From JAWVEV01 sp033856535 (lineage in GTDB: Bacteria; Actinomycetota; Thermoleophilia; Miltoncostaeales; Miltoncostaeaceae), in the NCBI GenBank assembly GCA_033856535.1, contig JAWVEV010000014.1, positions 1 through 53,357 on the forward strand: DNA of 53,357 nt, given 5' to 3'. The notes beneath the pieces were generated by a model, which did no database searches, was not told the origin of the DNA, and saw nothing but the letters and a program-made list of their open reading frames with translations. Shown here in pieces: positions 18,916-27,625 of this stretch; position 1 is the first letter of the stretch, and every line of letters starts with the position of its first letter. Position numbers and translations under genes: made by a program.

Positions 18916-19569
18916 TCAGCCCCCGCGCCGCCCGGTCACGAGGAACTGCTTGCCGAGCAGCCGCCAGGCCGCCGGCGTGTGCAGGTAGCGCCGCGTGAGC
19001 GCCGACGACGCCGGCAGCCGGCTGCTGGTGAACGAGTACGGCAGGAACCGCGGGATCACCGACTCCACCTCGTAGCCGGCCGTGTAGAGGTGCTCGGCGA
19101 TGGCCCGATGCGTCAGGGCCAGCGTGTGATCGGCCATGTCGAAGTACTCGCGGGCGCAGTAGCGGAAGTTCGGCCCCATCACGACGATCCGCCCGTCCGG
19201 CCGGGTCACGCCGTGCATCTTCTCCAGGAAAGTGCTCACCGACTCCTGGGTCGGCAGGTGCTCCAGGAAGTTGGAGACGAAGATGCCGCCGAAGGTCTCC
19301 GGCGGAAGCTCGGCGTCGAAGATGTCCGACACCACGGCGCGGACCCCCGGCGCGTAGGTGCCCTCCACGTGCTCGACCTGGTCGACCGCCCACCGCTCGG
19401 GCGCCGGCACGGCGTTGATGAACTCGCCCCGCCCCGCGGCGGGGTCGAGCACCGCCTCGGGGCTGCCCATGCGCGCGTGGATGAATGGGGCGATCTCGCT
19501 CCAGACCGCGGTGCGCGACGCCTGGTCGACACCACGGAAGCGGAACTCGTAGAGACGGCGGTAGTTCAC
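18916..19569 (-). CDS. Class I SAM-dependent methyltransferase
   Basis: 217 residues. The AdoMet-binding motif I is AVLDPAAGRGEFINAV (about residues 39-54), followed by an acidic strand (WAVDQVEHVEGTYAPG) and FGGIFVSNFLEHLP as motif IV/post-I region. It resembles methyltransferases found in polysaccharide gene clusters. It is the last gene of a five-gene minus-strand run with two epimerases, a glycosyltransferase and a flippase-like protein, so the probable substrate is a sugar or lipid intermediate of that pathway. It follows the flippase-like gene by ten bases. Confidence 0.8.
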   Translation of the reverse strand: MNYRRLYEFRFRGVDQASRTAVWSEIAPFIHARMGSPEAVLDPAAGRGEFINAVPAPERWAVDQVEHVEGTYAPGVRAVVSDIFDAELPPETFGGIFVSNFLEHLPTQESVSTFLEKMHGVTRPDGRIVVMGPNFRYCAREYFDMADHTLALTHRAIAEHLYTAGYEVESVIPRFLPYSFTSSRLPASSALTRRYLHTPAAWRLLGKQFLVTGRRGG

Positions 19570-19579
19570 CGGCGGGACC

Positions 19580-20542
19580 TCAGGTCGGGTTGGCGTTCCG
19601 TTCGATGGGCGGGGGCACCGAGACCGAGCGCAGCGAGGTCCAGGTCACGCCGCGGCGCAGCATCAGGGCGCACCCGCCCAGGGTCGTCGGCACGAACCAC
19701 GAGGCGTGGACGAGCACGGCGAAGGCGAGCGCGTCCGGCCGCGCCACCCCGTAGAGCACGAGCGTCGAGGACGCGAGCCAGTGGTACGTCCCGATGAACC
19801 CCGGGGCCGACGGCAGGGCCGAGCCGAGCCCGACGATCCCGGTCATGAAGATGATCTCGATCGCCGAGAGGGAGACCCCCAGCGACCGGGCGATGAACCA
19901 GGCGCCGACCATCCAGGCGCTCCAGACGCAGACGGCCCACAGCGCCACGCGCAGCGCCGCCCGCCACGAGCCGATGCAGTCCAGGCCCTGGGCGAACGCG
20001 CCGAGCCGCACCCGCCAGCGCCCCGCCGTGGGGACGCCGCGCCGGCGCACCATCGCCACGATCACCGCGACCACCACGACGCCGGCGATCGCGGACGCCG
20101 ACCCCAGCGCCACGATCCAGCGGACCCAGTAGGGCACCGGCGACCAGGCCACCGTCGCGGCCAGGCACACCGCAAGGACGCTCATGTCGATCAGGCGGTC
20201 GATCACGACGGTGCCGAACGCCGCGAAAGCCGACCGGCGGGTGTCGCGCGCCAACCCCGCGGCACGGGCGAGCTCGCCCAGCCGGCCGGGAAGGACGTTG
20301 TTCACCGCGGCGCCGATCAGCGTCAGCTCGATCATCGTCGGGCGCCGGCTCGCCCGGACGCCCGCGACCGCGTGCCAGCGCAGCCCGAGCAGCGGGAAGG
20401 TGGCGAGGATCAGGACCGTGCCGAGGCCGAGCGACGGCCCGCTCGCGCTCGTGAGCGCGTCGCGCACCTCGCCCAGGTGGACGTTCCGGAGGGCGAGCCA
20501 GAGCGCGACCACGCTCAGGGCGATCCCCGCGAGGAAGCCCAC
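19580..20542 (-). CDS. Flippase-like integral membrane protein (UPF0104 / lysylphosphatidylglycerol synthase TM family)
   Basis: About 320 residues with seven to eight membrane segments, starting GFLAGIALSVVALWLAL. Family features visible are LGLRWHAVAG, the NNVLPGRLGELARA motif and SALPSAPGFIGTYHW. Relatives include MprF-type membrane domains and proteins next to glycosyltransferases that are thought to move lipid-linked sugars or to support their synthesis. The start is unclear: GTG 20542 is the only canonical codon near the expected N-terminus, but a CTG at 20581 overlapping the stop of the upstream glycosyltransferase (CTGA) would restore a basic N-terminal stretch. Confidence 0.8.
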   Translation of the reverse strand: MGFLAGIALSVVALWLALRNVHLGEVRDALTSASGPSLGLGTVLILATFPLLGLRWHAVAGVRASRRPTMIELTLIGAAVNNVLPGRLGELARAAGLARDTRRSAFAAFGTVVIDRLIDMSVLAVCLAATVAWSPVPYWVRWIVALGSASAIAGVVVVAVIVAMVRRRGVPTAGRWRVRLGAFAQGLDCIGSWRAALRVALWAVCVWSAWMVGAWFIARSLGVSLSAIEIIFMTGIVGLGSALPSAPGFIGTYHWLASSTLVLYGVARPDALAFAVLVHASWFVPTTLGGCALMLRRGVTWTSLRSVSVPPPIERNANPT

Positions 20543-20577
20543 CGAGCGCGCGCCCGCCCGGCGCCCCCGCGTCCCGC

Positions 20578-21363
20578 TCAGTCCCGTGACAGCGCCCTCC
20601 GCCGCGACGGCCGCGCGGCTTGGGGGGCGTCGGGGCTGCGGTAGTCCCCGCGCGACAGCCAGCGCTCGAGGAAGCAGTAGAGGATGATGAACGCGTACCG
20701 CGAGCCCATCTCCTTGATGCCGAACTTCGAGGTCCCGAGGGTCCGGTTGGTCCAGGTGTTCGGCACGATCGCGTAGGTGTAGCCGCGCACGATGGCCTTC
20801 AGCGGCATCTCCACCGTGAGGTTGAAGTGGTGGCTCAGAAAGGGCTTCATGCCCTCCACCACGTGCCGGCGGTAGAGCTTGAAGGCGTTCGTCGTGTCGT
20901 CGTACCGCATGCCGAAGAGGCACCGGATGCCCAGGTTGGCGATGCGGTTCATGACCAGCTTCACGGCCGGGTAGGCGTGGGTCTTCCCGCCGGGCCCGAA
21001 GCGCGTCCCGAACACGCAGTCGACGCCCCGCTCCTCCATCACGCGGAAGAACACGACCAGGTCCTCGGCGGAGTCCGAGGCGTCGGCCATGTAGACCGCG
21101 ATCGCGTCGCCGGACGCCGCGTCCAGGCCGGCGCGGACCGCCAGGCCGAACCCGCCGGACCCGAGGTTCTCGATCGGGCGCAGCTCGGCGATCTCGGCGG
21201 CGAGCCGGGCGAGCAGCTCCCCCGTGCCGTCGCTCGAATGGTCGTCCACGACGACGATCTCGTGCTCGATCTCCGACTGGGCCAGGCGGACGTGCAGCTC
21301 GCGCACGGTCGTCTCGATGCCGTCGACCTCGTTGTGCGCCGGGATGACGACCGAGAGCCTCAC
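20578..21363 (-). CDS. Family 2 glycosyltransferase (polyprenyl/dolichol-phosphate sugar transferase-like)
   Basis: 261 residues, a GT-A fold. It opens with RLSVVIPAHNEVDGIETTV, followed by EIVVVDDHSSDGTGELL and a metal-binding region near AVYMADASDSAEDL. The C-terminal part has one possible membrane-associated segment (YAFIILYCFLERW). Such enzymes transfer a sugar from a nucleotide donor to a polyprenyl phosphate or lipid at the inner face of the membrane. The start GTG 21363 overlaps the stop of the upstream epimerase gene (GTGA), showing translational coupling. Specificity cannot be read from sequence. Confidence 0.85.
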   Translation of the reverse strand: MRLSVVIPAHNEVDGIETTVRELHVRLAQSEIEHEIVVVDDHSSDGTGELLARLAAEIAELRPIENLGSGGFGLAVRAGLDAASGDAIAVYMADASDSAEDLVVFFRVMEERGVDCVFGTRFGPGGKTHAYPAVKLVMNRIANLGIRCLFGMRYDDTTNAFKLYRRHVVEGMKPFLSHHFNLTVEMPLKAIVRGYTYAIVPNTWTNRTLGTSKFGIKEMGSRYAFIILYCFLERWLSRGDYRSPDAPQAARPSRRRALSRD

Positions 21364-22430
21364 CGGGCGCCGCTCCGCTCGCGCGCGGCCTCGACGAGCT
21401 CCTCCACCGTGGCGCGGAGGTCGTACCGGTAGGACCACTCGGGGTAGTCGGCCTGGAAGGCCCGGACGTCGCTGATCCACCAGATGTGGTCGCCGGACCG
21501 GGCCTCGTCGCCGATCGTCAGCGACAGCTCGCGGCCCGCGATCTCCTCGGCGAGCGCCACCGCCTCCAGCACCGAGCAGTTGGCGTGGCGCGACCCGCCG
21601 ATGTTGTAGACGGCGCCCGGACGCGGCCGGCGGTGGAACGCCCAGAGGGCGCTCACCAGGTCGTGCGAATGGATGTTGTCGCGCACCTGCTTGCCCTTGT
21701 AGCCGAACACCGTGTACGGCGTGCCGGTGACGACGCACTTGACCAGGTACGCGAGGAAGCCGTGCAGCTCCGCGCCCGAGTGCGCCGGCCCGGTGAGGCA
21801 GCCGCCGCGGAACGCGCCCGTGCTCATCCCGAAGTAGCGGCCGTACTCCTGGGTGAGCACGTCGGCGGCCACCTTGCTGGCGCCGAAGAGGCTGTGCTTC
21901 GAGCGGTCGATCCGGAGGGTCTCGTCGAACCCGTGCTCCGCCCAGGGGTCCGACGGATCGAGCTCCCAGCGCGTCTCGAGCTCCACGAGGGGCAGCTCGT
22001 TGGGCGCGTCGCCGTAGACCTTGTTGGTCGACAGCAGGACGAAGGTGGCCGCCGGGCAGTGCGCCCGCGTGGCCTCGAGCAGCACGAGCGTGCCCACTGC
22101 GTTGACCGTGAAGTCGGTCATGGGCTCGCGCGCCGCCCAGTCGTGGCTCGGCTGCGCGGCCGCGTGGACGACGAGCTCGATGTCGCGGCCCCGCTCGCGG
22201 AAGAGGCGGTCGATCCCGGCCTCGTCGCGCACGTCCAGCTCGCGGAGGTCGAACCCCGGGAGCGCCTCGACCAGCTGGCGCCCGTTCCACGCGGTCGAGG
22301 CCTCCTCGCCGAAGAAGTACGCGCGGAGGTCGTTGTCGACGCCGATCACGTCCATGCCCTGCGCGTGGAGGAAGCGGACCATCTCGGAGCCGATCAGCCC
22401 CGAGGAGCCGGTGACGATCGCGGTGCTCAC
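21360..22430 (-). CDS. NAD-dependent epimerase/dehydratase, CDP-paratose 2-epimerase-like
   Basis: 356 residues, extended short-chain dehydrogenase. The nucleotide-binding motif is GSSGLIGSE near the N-terminus. The active-site region has LLSTNKVYGDAPN and, where most members have YxxxK, the sequence LFGASK: phenylalanine replaces the usual catalytic tyrosine while the lysine remains. GKQVRDNIHSHDLV and YNIGG are typical of the TyvE-like subgroup. It likely changes a nucleotide-linked sugar for the glycan pathway in which it sits; whether it is a true epimerase is unsure because of the Phe. It is second of a five-gene run, four bases from the next epimerase gene. Confidence 0.85.
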   Translation of the reverse strand: MSTAIVTGSSGLIGSEMVRFLHAQGMDVIGVDNDLRAYFFGEEASTAWNGRQLVEALPGFDLRELDVRDEAGIDRLFRERGRDIELVVHAAAQPSHDWAAREPMTDFTVNAVGTLVLLEATRAHCPAATFVLLSTNKVYGDAPNELPLVELETRWELDPSDPWAEHGFDETLRIDRSKHSLFGASKVAADVLTQEYGRYFGMSTGAFRGGCLTGPAHSGAELHGFLAYLVKCVVTGTPYTVFGYKGKQVRDNIHSHDLVSALWAFHRRPRPGAVYNIGGSRHANCSVLEAVALAEEIAGRELSLTIGDEARSGDHIWWISDVRAFQADYPEWSYRYDLRATVEELVEAARERSGAR

Positions 22431-22434
22431 GCCA

Positions 22435-23511
22435 TCACCTCCGCGTCACGCCGAAGAGCGGGGCCAGCGTCTCCTCCTCGTCCGCGATCCATCCCGCGAT
22501 CTCGTCGACGATGTGCGACGGGGTGCGAGAGGCCGTCCACCCGAACGTATCAGCCGCCTTCCGCGCGTCGGTGACATACAGGGGCACGTCCACGGGGGAG
22601 GTCTCGAGCACGCTGCCCACCGGGACGTCGCGCTCCAGCCGCGCCCGGCACAGGTCGGTCAGCTCGAGCATGGAGACCGACCCCTCGAGGCCGCCGCCGA
22701 TGTTGAACACCTCGCCGGACACGCGGTCGATGTCGCTCACCTGGCGCACGATCAGGTCGTAGAGGTCGTCGGGGTGCAGCAGGTCGCGCACCTGGTGGCC
22801 CGTCCCGCCGAAGCCGGTGTAGCTCAGCGGCAGCCCGAAGTGATGGCTCGCCACCCAGAGGGCGAAGACCCCCTGCTCGGAGCGGCCGAACTGCCCGGCG
22901 CCCGAGAGGACGCCGCAGCGGTTGATCACCGCCCGCAGGCCGTAGGTGGCGGCGTACTCCTGCACGAAGAGCTCGGACGCCAGCTTGCTGGCGCCGTAGA
23001 GCGACCGCGCGCCGTCGACGGGGAAGCCCTCGGCGATGCCGGCGCCCGAGATCCCCCGCAGCGGCTGCTCGGCGGCGATCTCCAGCCGCGTCGGCCCGTC
23101 CTCCAGGGCGATGCCCTGGAGCGCCTCGATCGCGTAGACGCGCGAGGTCGACAGGAAGACGAACGCGCCCCCGCGCCGGCGGGCGAGCTCCAGCAGGTTC
23201 AGCGTGCCGGAGAGGTTCGTCTGGATCACGTACGCGGGCGAGCCGTCCAGGCCGGCGTGCACGCTCGGCTCCGCCGCGGCGTCGACCACGACGTCGAACG
23301 CGCCCTCGAGCGCCAGCAGGTCGTCGGCCTGGCGCACGTCCCCGTGCACGAAGTCGACGCCCATCTCGACGAGGCGCCGGACGTTGGTCTCCGATCCGCG
23401 CCGGCGCAGGTTGTCGAAGGCGACGATCTGGGCGTCCGGATGGTCCCCCCGGAACCGCCGCGCCAGGCGGGAGCCGACGAAGCCGGCCCCTCCGGTGATG
23501 AGGACGCGCAT
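22435..23511 (-). CDS. NAD-dependent epimerase/dehydratase, CDP-paratose 2-epimerase-like
   Basis: 358 residues, extended short-chain dehydrogenase. The start is MRVLITGGAGFVGSRLARR with the Rossmann glycine motif. The active site is complete: FLSTSRVYAIE and SLYGASKLASE with the YxxxK pair. Further subgroup features are HQVRDLLHPDDLYDL and FNIGGGLEGSVSM. It is the first gene of the cluster and a distant paralogue of the next gene, which has Phe in place of the catalytic Tyr. The tandem pair suggests either two successive steps or a heterocomplex acting on a CDP- or other NDP-sugar. The exact sugar is unknown. Confidence 0.87.
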   Translation of the reverse strand: MRVLITGGAGFVGSRLARRFRGDHPDAQIVAFDNLRRRGSETNVRRLVEMGVDFVHGDVRQADDLLALEGAFDVVVDAAAEPSVHAGLDGSPAYVIQTNLSGTLNLLELARRRGGAFVFLSTSRVYAIEALQGIALEDGPTRLEIAAEQPLRGISGAGIAEGFPVDGARSLYGASKLASELFVQEYAATYGLRAVINRCGVLSGAGQFGRSEQGVFALWVASHHFGLPLSYTGFGGTGHQVRDLLHPDDLYDLIVRQVSDIDRVSGEVFNIGGGLEGSVSMLELTDLCRARLERDVPVGSVLETSPVDVPLYVTDARKAADTFGWTASRTPSHIVDEIAGWIADEEETLAPLFGVTRR

Positions 23512-23575
23512 GAGGGGGCAGGCTACCGAACGATCCCGGACGATCCGGCGGCGGAGGTGCGGCCCGCTCGCCTCC

Positions 23576-25273
23576 TCAGACCGGGACCGCGAGCGCCATG
23601 TGGACCGAGCGCACCGCGCTCGCGCCCTCGCCCACCGCGGCGGCCACGCGCTTCATCGAGCCGTGGCGGACGTCGCCGGCCGCGAAGACCCCGGGCACGC
23701 TGGTCTCGAAGGGCAACGGCGCCCGGCCGAGGGCGCGCCATGCCTCGCCGAGGTCGTCCGGCGTCAGCCGCAGGTCGGTGAGGATGAAGCCGTCCTCGTC
23801 GAGGGCGATCTCCCGCAGCCAGGCGGTCGCGGGCCGCGCGCCGATGAAGCAGAAGAGGCCCTCGCAGGGCCGGGTCTCGGCGGCGCCGGTCGCCCGGTCG
23901 GTGAGCACGATCCCCTCGAGCGCCGCGCCGCCCTCGAGGCCCGTCACCTCGGTCGACGTCCGGACCTCGATCCGGGGGTCGGACAGGATCCGCTCGACGA
24001 GGTAGCTCGACATCCCGGCGGCGATGTCCGCGCCCCGGATCACCAGCGCCACCGAGCCCGCGACGGGCGCGAGGGCCAGCGCCGCCTGGCCGGCCGAGTT
24101 GGCGCCACCGATCACCGCCACCGGCCGGCCGACGGCGCCGCGCACCTCCATCTCGGTCGCGGCGTAGGAGATGCCGGCGCCGACCAGCTCGTCCCAGCGG
24201 GGCAGCGGCAGGCTCCGGTAGCGGGCGCCGGTCGCGATGATCACGGCCCGCGCGGCGATGCGCGTACCGTCGGCCAGAACCGCCGCGAGACCGTCCTCAC
24301 CGGTCTCGAGCGCCGCGACCCCGCACGGGGCCGAGAGCTGGGCGCCGAACTTCATCGCCTGGACCACCGCCCGCTGGCTGAGCTCGGCCCCGCCGAGCCC
24401 GGTCGGGAAGCCGAGGTAGTTCTCGATCCGCGCGCTGGCCGCCGCCTGGCCGCCCGGCGCGACGGCGTCGAGCACGACCGTCCGCAGGCCCTCCGAGGCG
24501 CCGTAGACCGCGGCGGCGAGCCCGGCCGGCCCGGCGCCGACGATGACGAGGTCGGCGACGCCCTCCCCCATCGGCCGGTACGCGAAGCCGAGGTGCTCGG
24601 CCAGCTCCCCGGGCGTGGCGCGCAGCAGCGTGGACTCGCCGGCGAACACCGCCGGGAGATCCTCGTCGCGGAGCCCGGTCGCATCGAGGAGCGCTCGCCC
24701 CTCGGCGGAGCCGGCATCGACCCAGACGTGCGGCAGGGCGCGCCGCATCGCGTAGCTGCGCAGCGCGGACGCGACCGGATCGGTCGCGCTGCCGACGATC
24801 TCCAGGCTCTGAGCGGTGGCCCCGAAGCGGAGCCGCTCGCGCCGGGCGATCAGGGCCCGCAGGATGATGGCGGAGAGGTCGTCGTCCTCGGCCATCATGC
24901 GCCGGAAGCGGGGCGGCGGGATCCGGTGGATGCTCCCGGCCTCGACGACGCGCGCCGACAGCCACGGACGCATCCCGGTCACCAAGTCGAGCTCCCCGAT
25001 GAACCCGCCCGCGCCGAGGCGGATCACGGTCGCCTCGGGGGTCGCGCGCGTCGCCGGGCGGACCACGTCGACCGTGCCGCGCTCGACGACGATCAGGTCG
25101 TAGGTCGGGTCGCCGGCGCGGATGACCAGCTCGCCGGCCGCGACCTCCTCACGGGTGCCGTAGGCGCGGAGCCGCGCGAGCTGCGCCTCGCTGAGATCCG
25201 GGCGGACGACGGCGTCGTCCGTCGCCCGGGGACCGTCGGGCGACGGGGGGACGTCGGTCAGGCCGTCGGTCAA
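23576..25273 (-). CDS. Cyclic-nucleotide-binding domain fused to a thioredoxin-reductase-like flavoprotein
   Basis: 565 residues in three parts. Residues about 25-145 form a cNMP-binding domain (GELVIRAGDPTYDLIVVERGT-like, GGFIGELDLVTG). Residues about 155-225 resemble a thioredoxin/glutaredoxin-like fold without cysteines. The rest is a two-dinucleotide-domain flavoprotein (VGAGPAGLAAAVYGAS for FAD, VIGGANSAGQAALAL for NAD(P)H, GVFAAGDVRHG near the end). The redox-active CxxC of true thioredoxin reductase is absent; that position reads SYAATEMEVRG. It is therefore a family with a different electron acceptor. TTG 25273 overlaps the upstream small gene's stop. Confidence 0.88.
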   Translation of the reverse strand: MTDGLTDVPPSPDGPRATDDAVVRPDLSEAQLARLRAYGTREEVAAGELVIRAGDPTYDLIVVERGTVDVVRPATRATPEATVIRLGAGGFIGELDLVTGMRPWLSARVVEAGSIHRIPPPRFRRMMAEDDDLSAIILRALIARRERLRFGATAQSLEIVGSATDPVASALRSYAMRRALPHVWVDAGSAEGRALLDATGLRDEDLPAVFAGESTLLRATPGELAEHLGFAYRPMGEGVADLVIVGAGPAGLAAAVYGASEGLRTVVLDAVAPGGQAAASARIENYLGFPTGLGGAELSQRAVVQAMKFGAQLSAPCGVAALETGEDGLAAVLADGTRIAARAVIIATGARYRSLPLPRWDELVGAGISYAATEMEVRGAVGRPVAVIGGANSAGQAALALAPVAGSVALVIRGADIAAGMSSYLVERILSDPRIEVRTSTEVTGLEGGAALEGIVLTDRATGAAETRPCEGLFCFIGARPATAWLREIALDEDGFILTDLRLTPDDLGEAWRALGRAPLPFETSVPGVFAAGDVRHGSMKRVAAAVGEGASAVRSVHMALAVPV

Positions 25274-25593
25274 CTCGCGACGAGGCGGCCGGCGTGGTCC
25301 GCCTCGGAGGAACGGATCGCGTCGGGGCCGTCGCTCAGGAGCCGCCAGCGCGCGAGGGCGGCGGCGATGCGCCGGCGGACCTCGGGCTCACGCTCGGGGT
25401 CGGTGGCGAAGAGGATCCTCAGGCGGACCGCGTCGCCCTCACGGACGGCGGCGGTGTGATGCGGCGCGAGCGGACAGGGCGGCTCATGGTCCACGCGGCC
25501 GCAGAGCTCGACGGTGATGGCGGCGCCGGGAGCGCGGTCATCGTCGCCGGGCCCCATGGCGAGGACCGCGTCGTGTGCGTAGGCCTGGCGCAA
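25270..25593 (-). CDS. Small conserved protein coupled to the flavoprotein gene
   Basis: 107 residues from TTG 25593 (or about 95 from ATG 25557, MGPGDDDR). Mixed composition with one Cys-rich stretch (ELCGRVDHEPPCPLAPHH) holding two cysteines and three histidines, which could bind a metal or cofactor, and a basic helix near the end (REPEVRRRIAAALARWRLL). The stop overlaps the start of the flavoprotein (TTGA), so the two are very likely translated together. No family is recognised; a partner protein or redox substrate of the flavoprotein is a reasonable guess. Confidence 0.6.
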   Translation of the reverse strand: MRQAYAHDAVLAMGPGDDDRAPGAAITVELCGRVDHEPPCPLAPHHTAAVREGDAVRLRILFATDPEREPEVRRRIAAALARWRLLSDGPDAIRSSEADHAGRLVAS

Positions 25594-25603
25594 CGCGCCG
25601 ACG

Positions 25604-26287
25604 CTAGCGGACGGGCGCCGCTGGGACCGCCGGGGCGCCGGCGGAAACCTGCGAGCACATGGGCGACACCGCGGGCAGCGTCGGAAACGTCGCCAAGGTG
25701 CGCACCGTCATCGTCAGCCCCTCCTGTCGGGCGGTGACGATGCGTCCCGACTCCGCGTCGACTCGATAGATGCTCAGGTTGGTCTCGCCCGTTCCTGGGT
25801 CGAACTCCTGGACCGGAAGGCGCGTCAGGTTCCCCTCCCGCGTGGGCGTCGAGAACGTCGACCCGTTCAGGACGATCGTGGGCCCGCCGATGAGCCCCTC
25901 CGGGGCGCCCGTCGATCGCCAGCACGACTCTCCGGCTTCCCGCGCGAAGTACCGCCCATGGGACCCGATGGTGATCTCGGTCTCACCTGCGGCGGTGACC
26001 CGTGCCACCAACACCTCGGTCGCCCCCTTGACGAGTCCCCACTGGATCGAGGCGAAGCCGGGGGGAACAGGCACTCGCATCGCCACCGCCCGACGCGGCG
26101 CGTCCAAGTAGTAGGCGTTCACCCGCTTCGCCAGCGCGATGCCGGCCGCGCTCCCGCTCGGCGCTGCCGCCTCGGCGTCCGACCCGCCTCCCTGGCAGCC
26201 GATGACCGCCGCCGCGACCGCGACACACAGAGTGATCACGCCGAAAAGCGAGTTGCGCTCCCCGCCCAGCTTCAACGCCGCCCGCAT
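25604..26287 (-). CDS. Lipoprotein of unknown function
   Basis: About 227 residues. The N-terminus has a basic stretch (MRAALKLGGERN), a hydrophobic core and a lipobox-like AVIGC, after which a Gly/Ser/Ala linker begins, as in bacterial lipoproteins. The mature part contains VNAYYLDAPRRAVAMRVPVPPG, then beta-rich sequence; one late cysteine pair (ESCWRS, SPMCSQ). I start at ATG 26287, since GGGAGG lies five bases upstream; the track of the frame extends seven residues further. No domain recognised. It is divergent from the beta-propeller gene with about 146 bases between them. Confidence 0.65.
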   Translation of the reverse strand: MRAALKLGGERNSLFGVITLCVAVAAAVIGCQGGGSDAEAAAPSGSAAGIALAKRVNAYYLDAPRRAVAMRVPVPPGFASIQWGLVKGATEVLVARVTAAGETEITIGSHGRYFAREAGESCWRSTGAPEGLIGGPTIVLNGSTFSTPTREGNLTRLPVQEFDPGTGETNLSIYRVDAESGRIVTARQEGLTMTVRTLATFPTLPAVSPMCSQVSAGAPAVPAAPVR

Positions 26288-26433
26288 TCCAGCCTCCCGC
26301 CGCCGCACACCGCGGTCTCCCGCCTTGCTTCATCCGTCGGCGTCGAGGCTAACGACAGGCTGCGCCGGTCGCGTCCGAACCTCGCCCTCGGGGAGCGGGA
26401 CGCGCGATGCGGCCGCCGACGTAGAGGGTCCAA

Positions 26434-27554
26434 ATGGCTTCTCGATCGACCTTGTGGACGACCCGCGAGTCGCGAGGGTCGCCGTTGACCCACAACCCCT
26501 TGTGCCGAGTGGCGGTCGGCGCGCTCGCGCTCGTGGCGGCCGTGCTCGTGCCGGCGCTGTTCCTGGCGCCCGGTGGGGCGGCGAAGGGCGATGGCGTCGC
26601 CCCGACGGACCTTGCCCTTGCCGGAGGGCAGGTGTGGATGTCCTCGGTGGCGATAGCGCGGAGTGCGGACGGCCAGGGACTCCGGCCCGTGCACCAGGTC
26701 GAGCGATTCGATCCGACGACCCTCGCCCGCACGGCCGGGCCGCTGCGCCTCGAGGCGGCGTGGGGTCTCGAGACGGGGCGGCGGCGACTCTGGGTGGTGG
26801 GACGCGGTCGCCTGGAGGTGATCGACCCCGCCTCCGCCCGCGTTGCGGCGCGGGTCCGAGGACTGCACTGGGCGGTCGCAGACCTGGCGATCGACGCGCG
26901 CAGCGCCTGGGCCATCGAGTCGCAGGTCAGCCGGCTGCGCCGCATCGACGTGGCCCGTGGCCGGCCGGCCGGCCCCTGGCGACGGCCGAGCCCCCGGGCG
27001 ATGCTGGCGGTGGCCCTCGGCGAGGGGGCTCTGTGGGTGACCGAGATCGGTCCTCGTCTCCCTCGGCCGGGCGTCAGCCCGACGCCCCGCGGCCGCGGGG
27101 CGCTCGATCGGCTGGATCCGGTCACCGGCCGGATCGAGGGGCGCCTGCGCGTCGGGCGAGGCCCGGCCGCGGTGGCGGTCGGCTTCGGATCGGTCTGGGT
27201 GATGAACGGCGTTGACGGCACCCTGACCCGCATCGATCCGTCGCGGATGACGACGCTGTCCACGATCCGCCTGGCCGAGCCGGGAGGCCCCGGCGCGCCG
27301 ACCGTCGATCTGGCGATCGGCCCCGATCGGGTGTGGGTCGCAAACCCCTCGTGGGGCGCGCAAGCCTTCGCGCCGTGGATCCGACGACCGACCGGGTCGT
27401 CGTCGATCCTTCGATCTCGACCGGGCGCCGCTCTGCGGTGTCCGTCGCCGCGGGCGCGGAAGGTGTCTTCGTGACGCTCGCCGGCGAGGACGGTGCTGGG
27501 GGCCTCTGCCGCGTTCAGGTCGAGACCGGCCGGCTCGATCCATGCACCTCGTGA
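26434..27554 (+). pseudogene. Membrane-anchored beta-propeller-like protein, frameshifted near its end
   Basis: The N-terminus has a signal anchor (CRVAVGALALVAAVLVPALF, about residues 24-43). Then follow repeated strand units typical of propeller/virginiamycin-B-lyase-like proteins: VWMSS, LWVVGRGRLEVIDP, LWVTEIG, VWVMNGVDGTLTRIDP, VWVANPSWG. After that the frame ends in junk, while another frame from about 27363 continues perfectly (SLRAVDPTTDRVVVDPS, GVFVTLAGEDGAGGLCRV) to TGA 27554. Restoring one base at about 27358-27363 (GCGCA to GCGGCA) gives a protein of about 373 residues with a normal last blade. It is either a recent inactivation or a sequence error. Function unknown. Confidence 0.7.
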
Positions 27555-27625
27555 TGGGGCCTGAAGCGGATCCTCATGACAGAGGCACCGCCTCGCTCAC
27601 AGAGGTCCCGAGAAGGAAACGGCCG

